NCBI GenBank assembly: GCA_012295275.1 | Contig: CM022677.1 | Span: 17,908,440 to 17,972,439, forward strand | Direction of reading: 5' to 3' | From: Chrysomallon squamiferum | Taxonomy: Eukaryota; Mollusca; Gastropoda; Neomphalida; Peltospiridae | DNA length: 64,000 nucleotides | Shown: piece after piece, positions 17,537 to 32,710 of the stretch | Numbering within the stretch: the first letter of the stretch is position 1 | Layout of the letters: every line of letters begins with the position of its first letter | Program-made: the position numbers and the translations under genes | Notes under the pieces: generated by a model | What the model was told of the DNA's origin: nothing | Seen by the model: only the letters and a program-made list of their open reading frames with translations | Database searches by the model: none

Positions 17537-17855
17537 TTTTTATTTTTTTTTATTGATTTGTGGTTGCTGAAATCACTGAAGCAGAAAATAAAGTGTCACA
17601 TCAGTGACCAAGCTTGATAAATGGAAATAAAAAAGATGTTTTTTTCTAAATTCCTTTTTTTTTTTTTTTTTTTTTTTTTCAGTTTATTATTTCCTGTATG
17701 TTTCGAATTATTATTTTTTTTTTTTTTTTTTTTTTTTACCTTAATTTCGTGTTAATTTTGTCATTTTACAATTTTATTCTTATTTTACTTTTATACCAGT
17801 ATTTTATTACATTTTTTTTTTTAACACAAAGTGAATAAATAAATAAATAGGATCC
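14713..17855. other. Non-coding; complex islands at about 14780-15000 and 16690-17110
   Basis: Simple repeats are (CT)n 15250-15299, compound (GT)n(GA)n 15829-15892, (CTAA)n about 16567-16590, (TC)n 17129-17166 and poly-T 17485-17534, 17658-17680 and 17715-17737. The islands have higher GC and no repeats but no convincing exon. The long minus-strand frame at 17308-16781 is driven by the (TC)n. Confidence 0.5.
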
Positions 17856-18002
17856 TTGTTACTACTGTCGCTACTACTACTACTACTATGGCTACTACTA
17901 CTACCACTATGGCTACTACTACTACCACTACTATTACTACTATGGCTACTACTACTATTAGTACTACTACTACTACTGCTGCTACTACTACTACTACTGC
18001 TG

Positions 18003-18047
<45 letters not shown>

Positions 18048-18375
18048 TTATTACTACTACTATTACTATTATTACTACTACTACTACTACTACTACTACT
18101 ATTACTACTACTGCCACTACTACTACTAATACTACTACTATTATTACTACTACTACTACTATTATTATTACTATTACTACCACTATTACTATTACTACTA
18201 CTACTACTACTACTACTACTATTACTACTATTAGTACTACTATATAGCTACTACTGTTACTACTAATAAAATGAATATGTACTGATACAGCTGCCACTAG
18301 TTGCTACTATAAAACACATATGTACTACTGCTGCAACTAACAATAAAACTGTTACTGTTACTAGTACTATTAACA
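17856..18375. repeat. Large (CTA)n trinucleotide array
   Basis: About 500 bp of CTA/TTA-type triplets with CTG and ATG interruptions. It creates long artificial Leu-, Thr- and Val-rich frames in all registers. Confidence 0.96.
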
Positions 18376-18644
18376 CAAACAAATAAATAAATAAAACCCC
18401 AAAAGAATATTTAAGACGTAATCCACTTTCAAATATTAATACCTTTTTTTTTGTCTGTTATTATCTATTTTATTAAAGGTTTAGACTGATTGATAAGAAC
18501 ATAAGAAGTATTTAATTTTTTTTTTTTTTTTTTTTTGTTTCTTTCATCAATGGATTAGGACAGACTAAGGAACTATTTTAAAACTGTAGATAAAACTAAT
18601 AGTATTATTGTCAGAAGAATTTCAGAGTAATTATGTAATAAATA

Positions 18645-18707
<63 letters not shown>

Positions 18708-18739
18708 TGTGTGTCTCTCTGTCTCTCTTTCTCTCGGGT

Positions 18740-18773
<34 letters not shown>

Positions 18774-19101
18774 GAGACAGAGAGAGGGAAAGGAAAAGAG
18801 GAAAAAGAAATCGGACACTGACACAATCAGAGATCTGTTCTGGATTGATTTTTTAATTTAATTTCTTTCTCATGCTCTTTGAGTAGTTTTTTCTTTCTTT
18901 CCAGTCATTGTTATTTTCTGTGTCCTGTCTTTCTTTCTTTCTCTCCTGATCTCATTACCACTGTTTAATCTATCTTTGTCTAATTCCTTTTTATTTCTTG
19001 TTTTCTGTTCATCTCTCTGTTACACACACACACACACACACACACAGACACACACACAGATACACACATACATAAGTACATATACATACAAACATATATA
19101 A

Positions 19102-19135
<34 letters not shown>

Positions 19136-19150
19136 ACACATATACACACA

Positions 19151-19192
<42 letters not shown>

Positions 19193-19908
19193 GACATACA
19201 TATTTAGCCACACCAAGTGCAAACATCACGGCAAATAAGTACACAAAATTAAATTTTAATATCACAAACATCGGAGTTTAATGATTTTTGCTTCAAAGAC
19301 TTCAGCAATCTTCAGAGACATGGTGTTTGCTTGATGTCATGGTTACACATGAAAGTTTTATAACATCGCACTGTTTGCTGTTTTATTTTATTGTGGTCTT
19401 TCGACTGTGTAATAACAGCAGTATTGCTCCGGTACCTTCCACTTTTCTGTCGCATTCTGTTTGTGTGTTTTGACATGTTGGATTTTTCTCTTGTTGCAAA
19501 AAATGATGTGTAATGATGTAAATTTATTTTATAAAAGATGATAAAAATAAGAAAAATAAATAATAATAAAGAAACAAAAATGATAAAAATGATGCAGGAA
19601 AAGGGGTGAAAAAAAATGTTTTTGAGATGATTTAGTAAAGATGGCAAATCTTTCGTTTTTCTGATTCTTGCTGCTTCTTCTGTGTTTTTCTGTCATCATC
19701 TCTTTTCATTTCTCCCCTGCTCCAAACCTCTTTCTCGCTCTTTCATGTGGTATTTCATTAATTTTTTTTCTTAACCTTTTTTTAAAAGTAATTATTTTGC
19801 CACCCCCCCCCCGATTCTGTCAAAATTATTTATTGAGTGTAAAATTTCCTAATAGGAAATAATGAAACTGATCTTTTATTTTCAAATTTACCGAATGTTT
19901 TGTCATTT

Positions 19909-19964
<56 letters not shown>

Positions 19965-20219
19965 TCCTCTCTCTCTCTCATATTCCCTTTCCATTTCCAT
20001 TTCTTTCTTATTCTTCCCCCTTTCTCCCTTTCCTTGTTTCATGATTTGTTTGCTCCAAATCTTTCACTCTGTCACTTTATTAACTGAAATTACACATTCA
20101 GCACAATGTATCTCTATAAACAGATTTCACATCATGTCTTCTTGTCTGTTTTTTGATCCTCTTACGTCTGTCCATCTCTCAATCCATCTGTACTCAATAT
20201 ATTTTTTTTTACCTTTCAG
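18376..20219. other. Non-coding upstream of exon A
   Basis: Contains (TC)n 18653-18702, (CA)n 18744-18771, (CA)/(TA)n 19021-19192 and (TC)n 19912-19959, ending in the acceptor of exon A. Presumed intron, because exon A starts in mid-domain. Confidence 0.6.
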
Positions 20220-20297
20220 GTCAGAACATTATTTGTCAGTGGATTGCCAATGGATGCAAAACCCAGAGAGCTGTATTTACTGTTCAGGTCTTACAAG
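20220..20297 (+). CDS. RBPMS: RBPMS-like exon A: start of RRM1
   Basis: A 78-nt exon, phase 0 at both ends, with acceptor tttacctttcag and donor aag|gtttgt. It encodes [20 protein letters not shown] and then LFRSYK, which is RRM1 beta-1 with RNP2 (LFVSGL) and helix 1. In RBPMS relatives this peptide follows a short acidic or Ser-rich N-terminus, so at least one upstream exon carrying the start codon is missing or unrecognised. Confidence 0.96.
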
Positions 20298-21421
20298 GTT
20301 TGTAATGTTTTTTTTAATTTATGGACAGACATCAGACAAACAGACAAATGGACAAATGGACAAATGTTCTTAATTTTTAAAATCGTTAAATTTTTTCAGG
20401 TTTTGTAACAGACAAATGGGGAAAATGTATTTAAATTTTTTAATAACTTTAAATTTATTGTAGAATTTTGCAACAGTTTTTAGTTGTGGACAGATCTCAG
20501 ATAAACAGACTAAAAAAAAATTGTATTTAATGCTTAAAACATGTAAATTTATTGCACGAGGTGTTGTAATAAGTTTTTATTTATGGACAGACATCAGCAT
20601 AAACAAACAGACAAATGTGTGAATGTACTTGATGTTTGAGCATTTACATTTATTATATATGTCACATAACGTTTTTCATGCATTTGATGACAGACGGATT
20701 TCAGTACGGACAAATGGATGAATGTAATTAATTCTTAAATTTATTTTCATATTTTGTAATTTGCTTTTCACGTATTTGATGACAGACACAAAACAGGTTC
20801 GAGAAAAAGACAAGAATTTTTTTTTGTTATTTTTACTTTTTAAACTATATTTGTTCAACATGTTCTTATTTTTACTTATCAACAAACATCAGCATGGATG
20901 AACTGACATCATTCAGCTTTCAAAATCATTGAAATCTCTGTATGAACTGGGTTTTTTTTTTTCAGAAAGTTTATAAAAAATTAAAATAAAAATGTTCACG
21001 TCTTTTTACATATTTTAAAAATTATGAATTATAATGATTAATATATGTGTCACTTCTATTACTTTTACTATTATTATTATTATTATTACCATTCTTATTA
21101 TTGTTATTTATTTATGTTACTGTTATTTTATTATTACTGTTAATGTTGTTATTAGTGTTAGCATTATTATTACTGTTGTTATTGTTGTTGTAAGAAGTTT
21201 TATCATCATCATCGTCATCATCCTCATCATCATCACTATTCTAAACCAACCACACACTAAATAAAATAAAACACTGACAGTTAATTTCCATTTTAGTCAT
21301 GGATGGAAATTAAATTTTATAAATACGTAATTAACATATGTAACATATTGTATAGAGTTTACGTGAAACAGTTCCACACACACACAAAAACACAGACATA
21401 AAGACACACCCATCCATCAGA

Positions 21422-21474
<53 letters not shown>

Positions 21475-22713
21475 CTACTCTCACACAAAAAAATTAAATA
21501 CAAAAATAAAAATAAAAATAAAAATAAATAAATAAAGAACAAAGCAACAAAAGCAACAACAACATCAAGAATAATAATGTCAATAAATAAATAAATAAAT
21601 TAAAAAAATGTTCATGCTTCCAACAATCTTCACACATTCAGTTCTCCCACCCTTTTTTTTTCCCCAACCCCAATTTCATGAGCCACCACCTTGACACAAA
21701 TCATCAACACCCTATTTTAGGACAAATAGTCAAGGGAGGTAATTAACTGAACTCGAGACACCATTTAACTGAAGTTGTAGCTGAAGCTGTTGATGTCACT
21801 TTCAGCTTCGGGGCAGTCTCTCAGATCAGATTCTCATTTTAAGAAAGAAATTTCGCTGAAATGAATTTTTTTTTTTTTTTTTTTTTTCTCCCCACTCTCT
21901 CTTCAGGCTAAGTCAAACATTCATTGATACAGTGGAACCCATTTAAAACATGATAACTGCGGCATAGGAAATTTCAGTAAGAAACTGTTATAACTGTTAT
22001 GGTTAGATCCCTGGAAATGTCAGTATAAAGTCCTTTCATACACTGAAACTCTAGTAATTAGTTATAGCTGGGAACAAAAAGTTTATTTTTCCATATGTAC
22101 AATCAGACCTTGATAATTTGATAGAGACAAGGAAACATTAATATAACATCCTTTCATACAGTGGAGTCTTGATAATTATTTACATTTGGGATTAAAAGAT
22201 ATTAAATAATAAAAAAAAACTTCTAAATTTGTTAATTAAGGTCCTAGAAATTTCAATATAATGTCCTTTTATGCAGTAGAAACTGTGGATAAAAAATATT
22301 GATTATATATTCATATTTATATTCATTAATTTGTTACAATTAGGGACCTAGACATTTCAGTATAATGTCCTTTCATACAGTAGAAACAGTTTAACTGTGG
22401 ATACAAATATTGATTTTATATTCCTATTTCTATTGATTAATCTGTTAATAATTAGTCCCTTGAAATTTCAATATAATGTCCTTTTATACAGTATATATAT
22501 AGATATACACACACACACACATATATATTGTATTATCTGGTACAATGATGCTTGTTTATAATTATGTTTTAAAATGTTCAATATGTATCCATTAATGAAG
22601 TATTACATTATGAAAACACAATATATATATAAAATAATAATAGTAATAAAAATAATAATAATAAAAGAAAAGAAGGCAATGGATGTATGTATAATAATCA
22701 GGAAATAAATAAT

Positions 22714-22750
<37 letters not shown>

Positions 22751-22947
22751 AAAAAAAAAAACTACAATAAAAATGCCATTAACCAATGAATCTTTAATTA
22801 CACACCACATTATTTAATGGCCATTTGTTACATATAAAGCTTGTATCAACGCTTATCTAGAACTATATCTGAGTTATCGCACCACCTACCAAGTGCATCC
22901 TCGCATTTCTCAAACAAAAGTTACTAGCAAAAGCAAAGACCTATCCC

Positions 22948-23019
<72 letters not shown>

Positions 23020-23442
23020 AATAGAAAATAATCGATGGGAAAAATACATTACTATTTTCTTGCTTTTCAACACTCCATAGAATGCGAGAAAATGGAAGCA
23101 TAAATAATTAATAACTAATTTTTCCTCTGGCAGATTAGTCTGATTACAAACAGCCAAGATAACCAATGTTTTTCTGTGAAATTTTTATTTCGATTCCGTC
23201 TCTACTGTTGCTGTTTTTGTAGGTTTTTTTTGTTGTTTTTTTCTCTTTTTATTTCTCTCTCACATTTTCTTTTATCTGACTTGATCTCTGCAGTATCTGC
23301 TCCTATCCTTGTTTTTTTTTCTCTCTCTCTCTGTTTTTCAGTCCCTATCTCATTCATTCATTTTCTCTTTTTCTCTCCACATTTCTGTCAGTCTCTCTCT
23401 CTCTCTCTCTCTTTCTTTTTTTTTATCCACATTTATTTTTGT

Positions 23443-23482
<40 letters not shown>

Positions 23483-23497
23483 ATTATATTTTTGTTT

Positions 23498-23560
<63 letters not shown>

Positions 23561-23643
23561 AATTTAAAGATGTTATTGTTTGACTTTCCATTTCAATTTT
23601 CTTCAGTTTTTGTAGTAATATAATTATATTACACACACACACA

Positions 23644-23685
<42 letters not shown>

Positions 23686-24483
23686 GTGAGAGGGTGAGAG
23701 AGAGAATTTATTAACCAACAAAATATAATAATCAGAAAAATAATAACAGCTAAAGTTATAAAAAAAATACATCTAAAAAGGAAAAGAAATGAAAGAAATG
23801 AAATTTAGAATTCCGATTCTCTGCAGCTGCTATATTATTTTAAATAACGAGGAAAAAAAAAACAGAGAAGAAAAAAATGTGTGGGAAAGAACAAAAAAAT
23901 AAGTCTGGACATTTTATTAAATTTGTAAATGGCTTTTTTCCACTTTCTTTGCCAGAGAAATGGATAGGTTCATAATTCAGTTTTATTTATGTTATTGCAA
24001 GTGACACCCAGTAATGTTTTATGAAAGTGTGCTTATGAAAAAAAAAAAAAAAGGTGTGAATTATTTCCCAATCTGACCATGCCTCCAAAATGATGCTGAT
24101 ATAGTTAATAAATATTTTTTTTTACTTGGGTTGCAATAAACATATATTTATTATTAAAATAACCTGTAGGTTATAAGGACTTTACGTATAAAAAAAAAAA
24201 AAAGAAGCATATTTGTTTTCTGTTCCAACTCTGTGCTCAGAAATGAAAAAAAAAAAAAAAAAAAAAAAAAAAACAAAAAATCACATTATATTCCATTTAT
24301 TATCATTTTTAAAATTTATTATTATTTTTGTTTTTCTGTTTCACCAGTAACAATTCTTTGTTTATAGTATCTGTTTTTCCTTTGTGGACAAAAACAAAAC
24401 AGAACAACAATAAAAATAAAAAAAATAAAAATACTAAGAAGAGAAAATAATCCTACTACTACTGACATAAAATAGATAAATAA

Positions 24484-24529
<46 letters not shown>

Positions 24530-27500
24530 TTGACTAAAAAAATTTTTGTCCTGTTTATTTACATTTTTTCTCACTTTTTCTTTTTTTTTCTTATTGTTGA
24601 GGAAAGATTTATATTTTATTAACAGCACAAAAAAAAAAAAAAAAAAAAAAAAATAAAATAAAATAAAAAATTCTATTTTACAAAGGGATGTCATTTAGAA
24701 TTTCATGAGTTTATACATAGCTTGGACTGTCACAATAATTCCGACATAATGACAACTGAGAAAGAAAGAAAAAAAAAAAAAAAAAAAAAAAAACGTCCTT
24801 CGATTCCATTTGTAAGTTTATAGCCCAATTTTCAGTTCTTTGTAATTTTCAGTGTCATTTGATGACACACATGCTACTTTTACTTCCCGTATCATGGAAT
24901 CAAAAAAAAAAAAAAAAAAAAAAAATGAAGGTTAGTATGTTTGTGCTGTGGGTTTTTTCAGCACAGCCACACGAACACAGGATATTGCGGTTGTCATGGA
25001 AATGCTCCCAATTTTTAAAGGATTTGTCGTTTTTCTCTTTTATTGCAGGGTTTTGAAAACGGTTTATTAAAAGTCATGGGAAAAGCTATGCCCAAACCCA
25101 ATGCTGTGAGTATGGAAGGTGCCTGTCGCCATGGCAACAGTCACAACGGCGTCACCGTGTCTACGTAGCATGCTACTACTACTACTACTACTACAAGCAT
25201 CGTCAACAGCAGCAGCAGTCGCTCATCACTGTTTATTTTTGTTTATCATCTTCTTCTACGTCTTCACTTTTTTTTTACCATGTAATGAGCCTCAGTGAAA
25301 ATTCTTTATAGTTTCTGAATAGATTTCTGAGCTAAAAATATTTCCAAAAAAATGTTTTTTGATAATAAGAAATAATGTAATAATGGATTATAGAAATAAC
25401 AAGATGCGTTTAAGTTAAATTAATAATAAAAGTGAAATAAATTACTTTTAATTATGATTACTTTTAATTTTTTATTTATTTTAGATATCATTTTATAAAA
25501 CATATATCACACTGTTTAGATATATTTTGTTTTTTTGTTTATATAAACACAGAATTGTCAAGAAATGATAAAGAATTTTGTTTTTGAGGCTTATATTTTT
25601 TTTTATCAATTTCACATTTCTTATTTTTTCATATCAGCCTTTCCAATCGTTGTGGTTATTTAGGTCAGGGCAGATAACTGATCATTATGTGTGAATAATA
25701 GAATAGAGTTACGTCCCTTGTACACTGTAAAAAAAGTGAATTATATATTTAATTTTATAATTAAAGTAATTACTTTGAATAAAACCATGATCATTAGTGT
25801 TTGTTATAAATAATGAAATAATAATAAATATATATATATAAAAGAATTAATAAAAAAGAAAAATCAAAGAAAAAGGACAATTTTAATTTGCTATATAAGC
25901 TGATAAAACGTTTTTATAAGCTTTTGTTACTAATTTTTGTTAATTATTCATTTTAATAGTACAATTAAAACTTAAGACAAAATTAGTCTATGAATTGAAA
26001 GCTAGCTCTGCCTAAATACCGTTTTTTAATGGCAGACGTGATCACTTGGCTGTCACATGACCTTCTATAAGCACAGTGATTGGTTTCTCTGGAGGCTGCC
26101 AGCATGTAGATGTTTTCATACAGAGACACCTCATCACAAAGAACCAAAAAAAAAAAAAAAAAAAAAAAAAAATTACAGGAAGAAGCCAGAAAAAAAAAAA
26201 ACGGCAGAGAAATAAAATAGGCCGGTTGTTATTCAACCTGCCACATCACAGCCACTTCACTGCACTTTTTTCATTGCAGGGATACGAAGGGTCACTTCTA
26301 AAGGTCACCAATAAAAATGGCAAAAACACGTCAGTAAGTATCTCACAATGTTGTCACAGGAAAGCTTCGACATTGTTTACGCTATAATCATATTTAGTTT
26401 GCTTCTTTTTCTTCCTTTTCTTCTTCTTCTTCTTCTTCATGATATTTTGCCCATTGCTAGCATTATATTCAGCCTGTAGTAGTTGGGTAGGTTAGGTAGA
26501 ATTATCTTAGTTGTGTAATAATATCAAATATGGATGAATTCTGATTTGGGATGACTTAGTTTGGACAGAAGTGGTAGAGGTACAGTTATTTGCGGGATGA
26601 AATACTGGGCAAGGACAAACTGTAATGGGATGACTTAGCATGGATCAAGTTTGGTCAGAATTGGTATGGAGAATGAAATGTTGGGTTATGGATAAGTTAT
26701 GGCTGAGTTATTATGGTATGAGTTTGTATTAGGACAAGTTTGGAAAGAATCAGTAAAGATAACAACTAACATGGAAATGGATTTTTTCTAGGTAAAGTTA
26801 AGAAAGGGAAAGGAGTTGATGGAAGTTTAGATAACAAGAAATTTGATGGGAAAAGAAATCATCAATGTAGTATTTTTCCATCTTCAAAATATTGCCCATC
26901 ATTTTGGTCGTCTTTTGTTTTAGGTCAGTTTATGTATAAGGCTTATAATGTAGTCCACAATGGTTCAAATCATATCATACAATCCTTTTTACCTTTATAT
27001 ATCTTTGTTTTGTTCTATTCACAGGATATTACAAGTCTATTTATGTTAAGCCTAATATTTTTGATATTCCAAGAATTTTGTAAGAAAAAACATCCCCAAT
27101 TCCTCAATCATTTAAACCTCAGTATAAGGTTCAAGGACACGTGAGCTAGAATCCAAAGTTTCTCCTTTTATATCCAGGATAATATTATCTTGGCCGAAAA
27201 CCCAGAGTTTCTTTGTCTACTGAAGATAATACTAACTGTTAGCATGTTAGGGTGTTAGCAAGGAAAATATAAAGAGAGAGAACACTGTTAAAGGATTTAT
27301 TTGTGAACTTCAGTAAATTCTGTGACTGGTTCTAGGAATAAATGGGTATAGTATTCTTATATGTATGTACCCAGTAATAATTGCTTGGCCTTTCTGAGTA
27401 AGCTCTGAGTGTAGGCCAGGCCTGTTGTTTGATCCAGTTAACTAGCAGAGGTGAAGCTTGTGAGAGTGATGAAGAAGTTTCTCAATAAAAGACCTCGCAC

Positions 27501-29096
27501 ATGCAAATACAGTTGCCTTTTGTTCTGCACTTGATATCAAGACGCGCACACACATACACGCATATCTCTACACACAATATTTTGTTACGAGTCGCACACT
27601 TGGATATAAATTGGTGTTCTACACATTTCAGGTTCACAGAAGTCTTTTGGAAACAACAACAAGAAAAAGATTCTCTCTGAACATTTTTCAAATTCACAAA
27701 AAAAAAAGAAAATAAAAAAAGGAAAGAAATCCTGTTCTTTTAAAAAAAAATGTATTCTTAAAGACGATACCCACTTTGATGTTGCACTTCACACATAAAA
27801 TCCATGCTTTTATTCTTCTTTTGTGGAATGGATCCTTAGATAAAACGAATCCAGGACAAGAATATTTGTATTATAAACCTTTTAGAAGTCGTTAATTTAG
27901 CAACTCTTGTTAGAACTATGGTGCAATGTGGTTTGTCAGCAAGGTGTTTTATATCTATTTTTTTTTGTTAGGTATTTTAAGTCTCTATCTGTGGCTTATG
28001 ATTTTGATGTATTGTTTTTCCCGTTCCAACCAAAGCTCTGTTGATGGTTATTTAGTTCTTTGTTATAATTATCAGTGGGGTGAAAATAAGAGATTCCTTA
28101 CTGTTAATAGTGGTTTTCTGTGCAGATTAAAATACATGAATTTGTTGTCAGTATTAATTTTTAAAAATATGAAGGTTTTTTTTTTCTGTTTTTTGTTTTT
28201 TTTTTCCAAACTGTTTTATACTTGGTCAATGTATCTGATGGTCAATGTATCTGATAGTCACTGGTTGATTTATTTGGGTTTTTTAAAAATCAAAATATTT
28301 ATTTATCTGCTTACTTACTTGTATATTATTGTGTACACACACACACACACACACACATGCACAAACACATTTGATAATCATTGATTGATTTATTATTATT
28401 ATTATTATTATTTATTTATTTTTAATTTATTTTTACCATCCAAATATTTATTATTTACTGATATTATTACTATTTATTTATTTATTTGTTTGTTTATTCA
28501 AGCATTATTTACATCTAATGTGTTGTTGTTTTTTCGCAGCCTGTTGGATTTGTTACATTTTCTTCACGTGTATCAGCAGAAACAGCTAAACAGGATTTAC
28601 AGGTGAGAAATATTTATATCTAATTACAGGTAAATTTTATCTACCTATCTCTATCTAGGTATCTATTATTACTTATCTATTTCTCTACCTATCAGATTGC
28701 CTTTTTGAATATCTCTGTGTAACTGAACATTTATAGAGATACATATTTGTCTACCTTTCGGTATATTTATTTATCCATCTCTCTATCTGTGGTGAGTCAT
28801 ATATATCAAATGATCAGAACTATATCTTATAACATGATCAGTATCATATCTTATAAAATTGTCTGTTTCTGTCTGTCTGTATGTCTTTTCTCTTGTCTGT
28901 CCAAGCACCAAAGTGTTTAACGTTCTGTATTTTACATCTGTAATTCTCAAATAATTTAATTTTTATTTTACAATCTCTTATTTTTTTTATTTCTGTATTT
29001 ACCATCATTCCATCAGTTCATCCTTAAATTTTAAATTTATTCTTTAAATTATTTTTAAATTCATTTCTTTTTCATCTTCAATTTTAATTTTTTTTT

Positions 29097-29127
<31 letters not shown>

Positions 29128-29908
29128 CTAGGGTGTCAGATTTGATCCTGACCTGCCACAAACTTTGAGACTTGAGTTTGCCAAAAGTAACACAAAGGTT
29201 ACGAAGCCCAAGCAGCAGTCGCCCCAGCCTGCCGCGACACACCCGACAATCATACACCCACTTACTGGGCGTGAGTATTTCACCTGTCAATCAAACAGCT
29301 TCAGCCAATCAAAACATATGTTGTTATTAACAGTTATGTGCACGATAGTTAAGTAGCTGAAACAAATAGGGGAAATGTGTGTTTGATTATAATGCAATGA
29401 AGAAATCACACACACACACACACACACACACACAACACACACTCAAACACACACATACACACATCATGTAGTTTTATCCAGTAAGAATTATTATAAAATT
29501 TATGTTATAAAAGCAGACATAATCAGTTAGAAAATAGTACATTTTAAACATTTAACATAAATTATGTGTCTGAATGTACTTTTCTCTTTTGTTTTTTTTT
29601 TTTTTTTTGGTTTAGAATTTCAGTCTGCTGAATATAACATTTAATATTTAATCTGAAATAAAATCAAAAGTAACTTTATAGTCTGAGAATGAAAACTGAT
29701 ACAAGAATGTTTTAGTAGCAGAAGTAGGATGTCATTTTTGCAGCCATGTTGATTAATTAGTCACTTCCTGTTACAACGTACTATTTACTAAAGGACTAGG
29801 TTAAATTAATTTGGACGAATCCAAGTTGGATTAATTTTATGTTTGTGTGTTAGTGTACATCTGGCGAAGACATTATCTGTATAGCAATAATAATAATAGT
29901 GATAGAGC

Positions 29909-29946
<38 letters not shown>

Positions 29947-30282
29947 GCAGAAGAGGTGGTAATGATAGTGGTAGTAGTTGTATTTGTCGTGGTGGTGGTG
30001 TTAGTGGTAGTAGCAGTAGTCACTGTAGTAGTAATATGATAAGAAATGTGTAAATTAAATTCAAATATATATAATATTGACGATGATGTAAACAAACAAA
30101 TAAATAAATAAATAAATAAATAAAACCTGACAAAAATTTACTATTTATTAATAAATACACACTTCAGTTTAAGATGCCAAGTAAATATAAGAATTTGTTG
30201 TTTCAGTTTATATATTAATAATTTATTTAACATTCTACGTTAAGGTTATAGGTTTTCTTAGTTTAAATCATTATAATTGCAA

Positions 30283-30324
<42 letters not shown>

Positions 30325-30472
30325 AAAATCGTAAGCACCATCTGCCAATAAAGTAAATTTGAACTGTTTTTTTTCTTTAAATCTGTTTTTATCTTAATTG
30401 ATTTTGAACAACAGTTACCATAGTAACCATATATTACTGCTCTTACTATCCAGTAAGAAAGAAAATTAAAAT

Positions 30473-30525
<53 letters not shown>

Positions 30526-32677
30526 CAGGAAGAAAAGGAAAAAGAAGAAATTAAAAAAAAGGGTAAAAAAAAAGAAAAATAGAAAAAAAAAAAAAAATAA
30601 TATTCTGTTGTTCATTTACATGAAATAATCAAATCAATTTGATTTAATTAAATAAAGATTAAATTCTTTAAACGTTCAAAGCCTGTTGAAATTCATTAAG
30701 TACAGAATTTTCAAATTAATTCTTCTTATACAGTTGGTTAATCGATTATACTGGGATTGTACTTATGTTCAAGTGAGCCTTTCCTGGGCAGGTACTGACT
30801 GCCACACACAGTGTTATGTTAGTTTGTAAAAAAAAAAAAAGTATAGAAGGCTTTATTTTAAGTAACAATAATGTTACTGTGCCAGAAGGTTAATTATAAA
30901 AAAAAGAGTGATAAATTGGAATTTAAAAAATCTGTCTTCTGTAAAGAATAGAGTTAGTATGTTATAGTGTTAGTTATAGAAAATACAGTGAAATTACAAT
31001 ACAGATGGCTTTCTTTTAGATATCAGTACTCACTGTTTTAGAATGATAATATTAATGACAGTGATATTAGAATAGAGAAAAATGTGTTTTATGTAAAGAA
31101 CTGGGTTAGTAAGTTAAAGAATTAGTTATGAAAAAAAAGAGCAGTCCATTTATAATGTAGAAGCCTCGATTTTAGTAACAATGGTGTTAAAATGTTAGTA
31201 GGTGAAAGACAAGGGAATGAATTTCAATAGAAAATACACACATATATATATCAATTAATTAAATTAATGTCTTTAGAAGAACTTAAAGATTAGTATTTGT
31301 TTTTTCTTATAAACATGTCTACACTGAAATGTCTGGTGTTAATACCTTCAGCATTTTAACCCTTTGTGTGTTGAAACTGATCAAAACATTCTAAATATTT
31401 TTATCAGTTGCTTCTCTCTACAATATCTCATTTTAGTGATTTGATATAAATTTGTGTGTCTTTTTGTTTTGTGTGTTAACCCTTTGCTTCCTGTGAGTTC
31501 GTTAATTATGCCAGTATAATTAACCCTTTTTCCCTTGTGTCAGTGCTTTGATTTTTCATGTTAATCCTTTGTGTGTCATATATTATAGTGATTTAAATCA
31601 TAAAATGTTGATTAATTTTAGCTTTTCTTTTTTTTTTCTTTCTTAATCTATTCTTTTGTTTTTCAGTAATATATTTATATTAGTAAATGCTATAATGTAG
31701 ATAAATGTATTCCCATTTCCTGTGTTTTTCTATTATTATTATCCCACCCCATAGCTGTTTGACCTTACATGTTTCTTACAACCACCACCTACAAGCCACG
31801 CCATTTTGAATCTCTTCTTAATTTCCTTGTTTGTGCACTAACAGTGTAACAGGTGTGCCTGGCAGCCATGCTAGACAGAAACACACAATTTTAACATTTC
31901 TTTAACACTTTCAGAAACAGTGTCAAAACACCATCTTTATGAAATTTACAACCCACATTGCCATTTTTGGGAAAAAGAAGCACTTGGTAATTTATCTTCA
32001 CTATGTAAAATAAATCTTTAAAAAAAAACAACAACCACATATTAAATGTACATTCAAACCCAAATGCTTTCACATATTTTTCAAACCATGCCTATACTCC
32101 AACCTTCACTTCATACAGCCAAAACCCTAATACAAATATTTTTTTGACTAAAGCTTTTGCTTATTAAAATTCTAAATTTTAAAGGTTATGTTTGTTCAAA
32201 GCATATAATCTTTGCAAATACTCTCTCCCAAAATGTTATTGTTTTGTATTTATCTATCCTTTATTTTATAATCATCATTATCATTTTTATTTTTTTATTA
32301 CTATTATCATCATCATCATCATGATTATTATATAATCGTTATCACTATCATTGTCATTGTTTCTTATAATTCTCTGTCATGATCATTATTACTATCATTA
32401 TTTTATTGTCATCATCTTTATTTTTAATGGTCATTACTAATTTTTATTATTTTTAATGCTATTATTATTATTATCATTATTATTCAGTCAATTTTTTTTT
32501 TTTTTTTACAATTTTCTTCTTTTCAAAATCTCTCTTTCAAAACAACCCATCAATTCTTTTCCATTCTGGTTTTTTCATTTTTTTTTTTCATTTATTTTAA
32601 TCAAATAACTTTAAATCAACAGATAACACAATTCACATTTTAACTAGTTTTCACATGTTTCTCTTCTTTTTTAATAA

Positions 32678-32710
<33 letters not shown>

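Larger units (their letters stand above)
20298..25048 (+). other. Intron A-B of the RBPMS-like gene
   Basis: A 4.75-kb intron. It holds two minisatellites (20310-20910 and 21927-22490), (TTA)n about 21065-21200, (CA)n 21425-21472, 22951-23016 and 23632-23682, (TC)n 23393-23556, (AAT)n 24484-24530 and several poly-A tracts (24246-24272, 24629-24652, 24769-24793, 24902-24924). Confidence 0.85.

Noticed and set aside
17821-18297. 158-residue Val-rich frame and Leu/Thr-rich frames opposite
   Set aside because: They are register translations of the (CTA)n array.
29840-30060. Possible CRISPR-like or structured repeat at AAT/GGT-rich DNA
   Set aside because: Plain trinucleotide repeats without spacer structure; the genome is eukaryotic.
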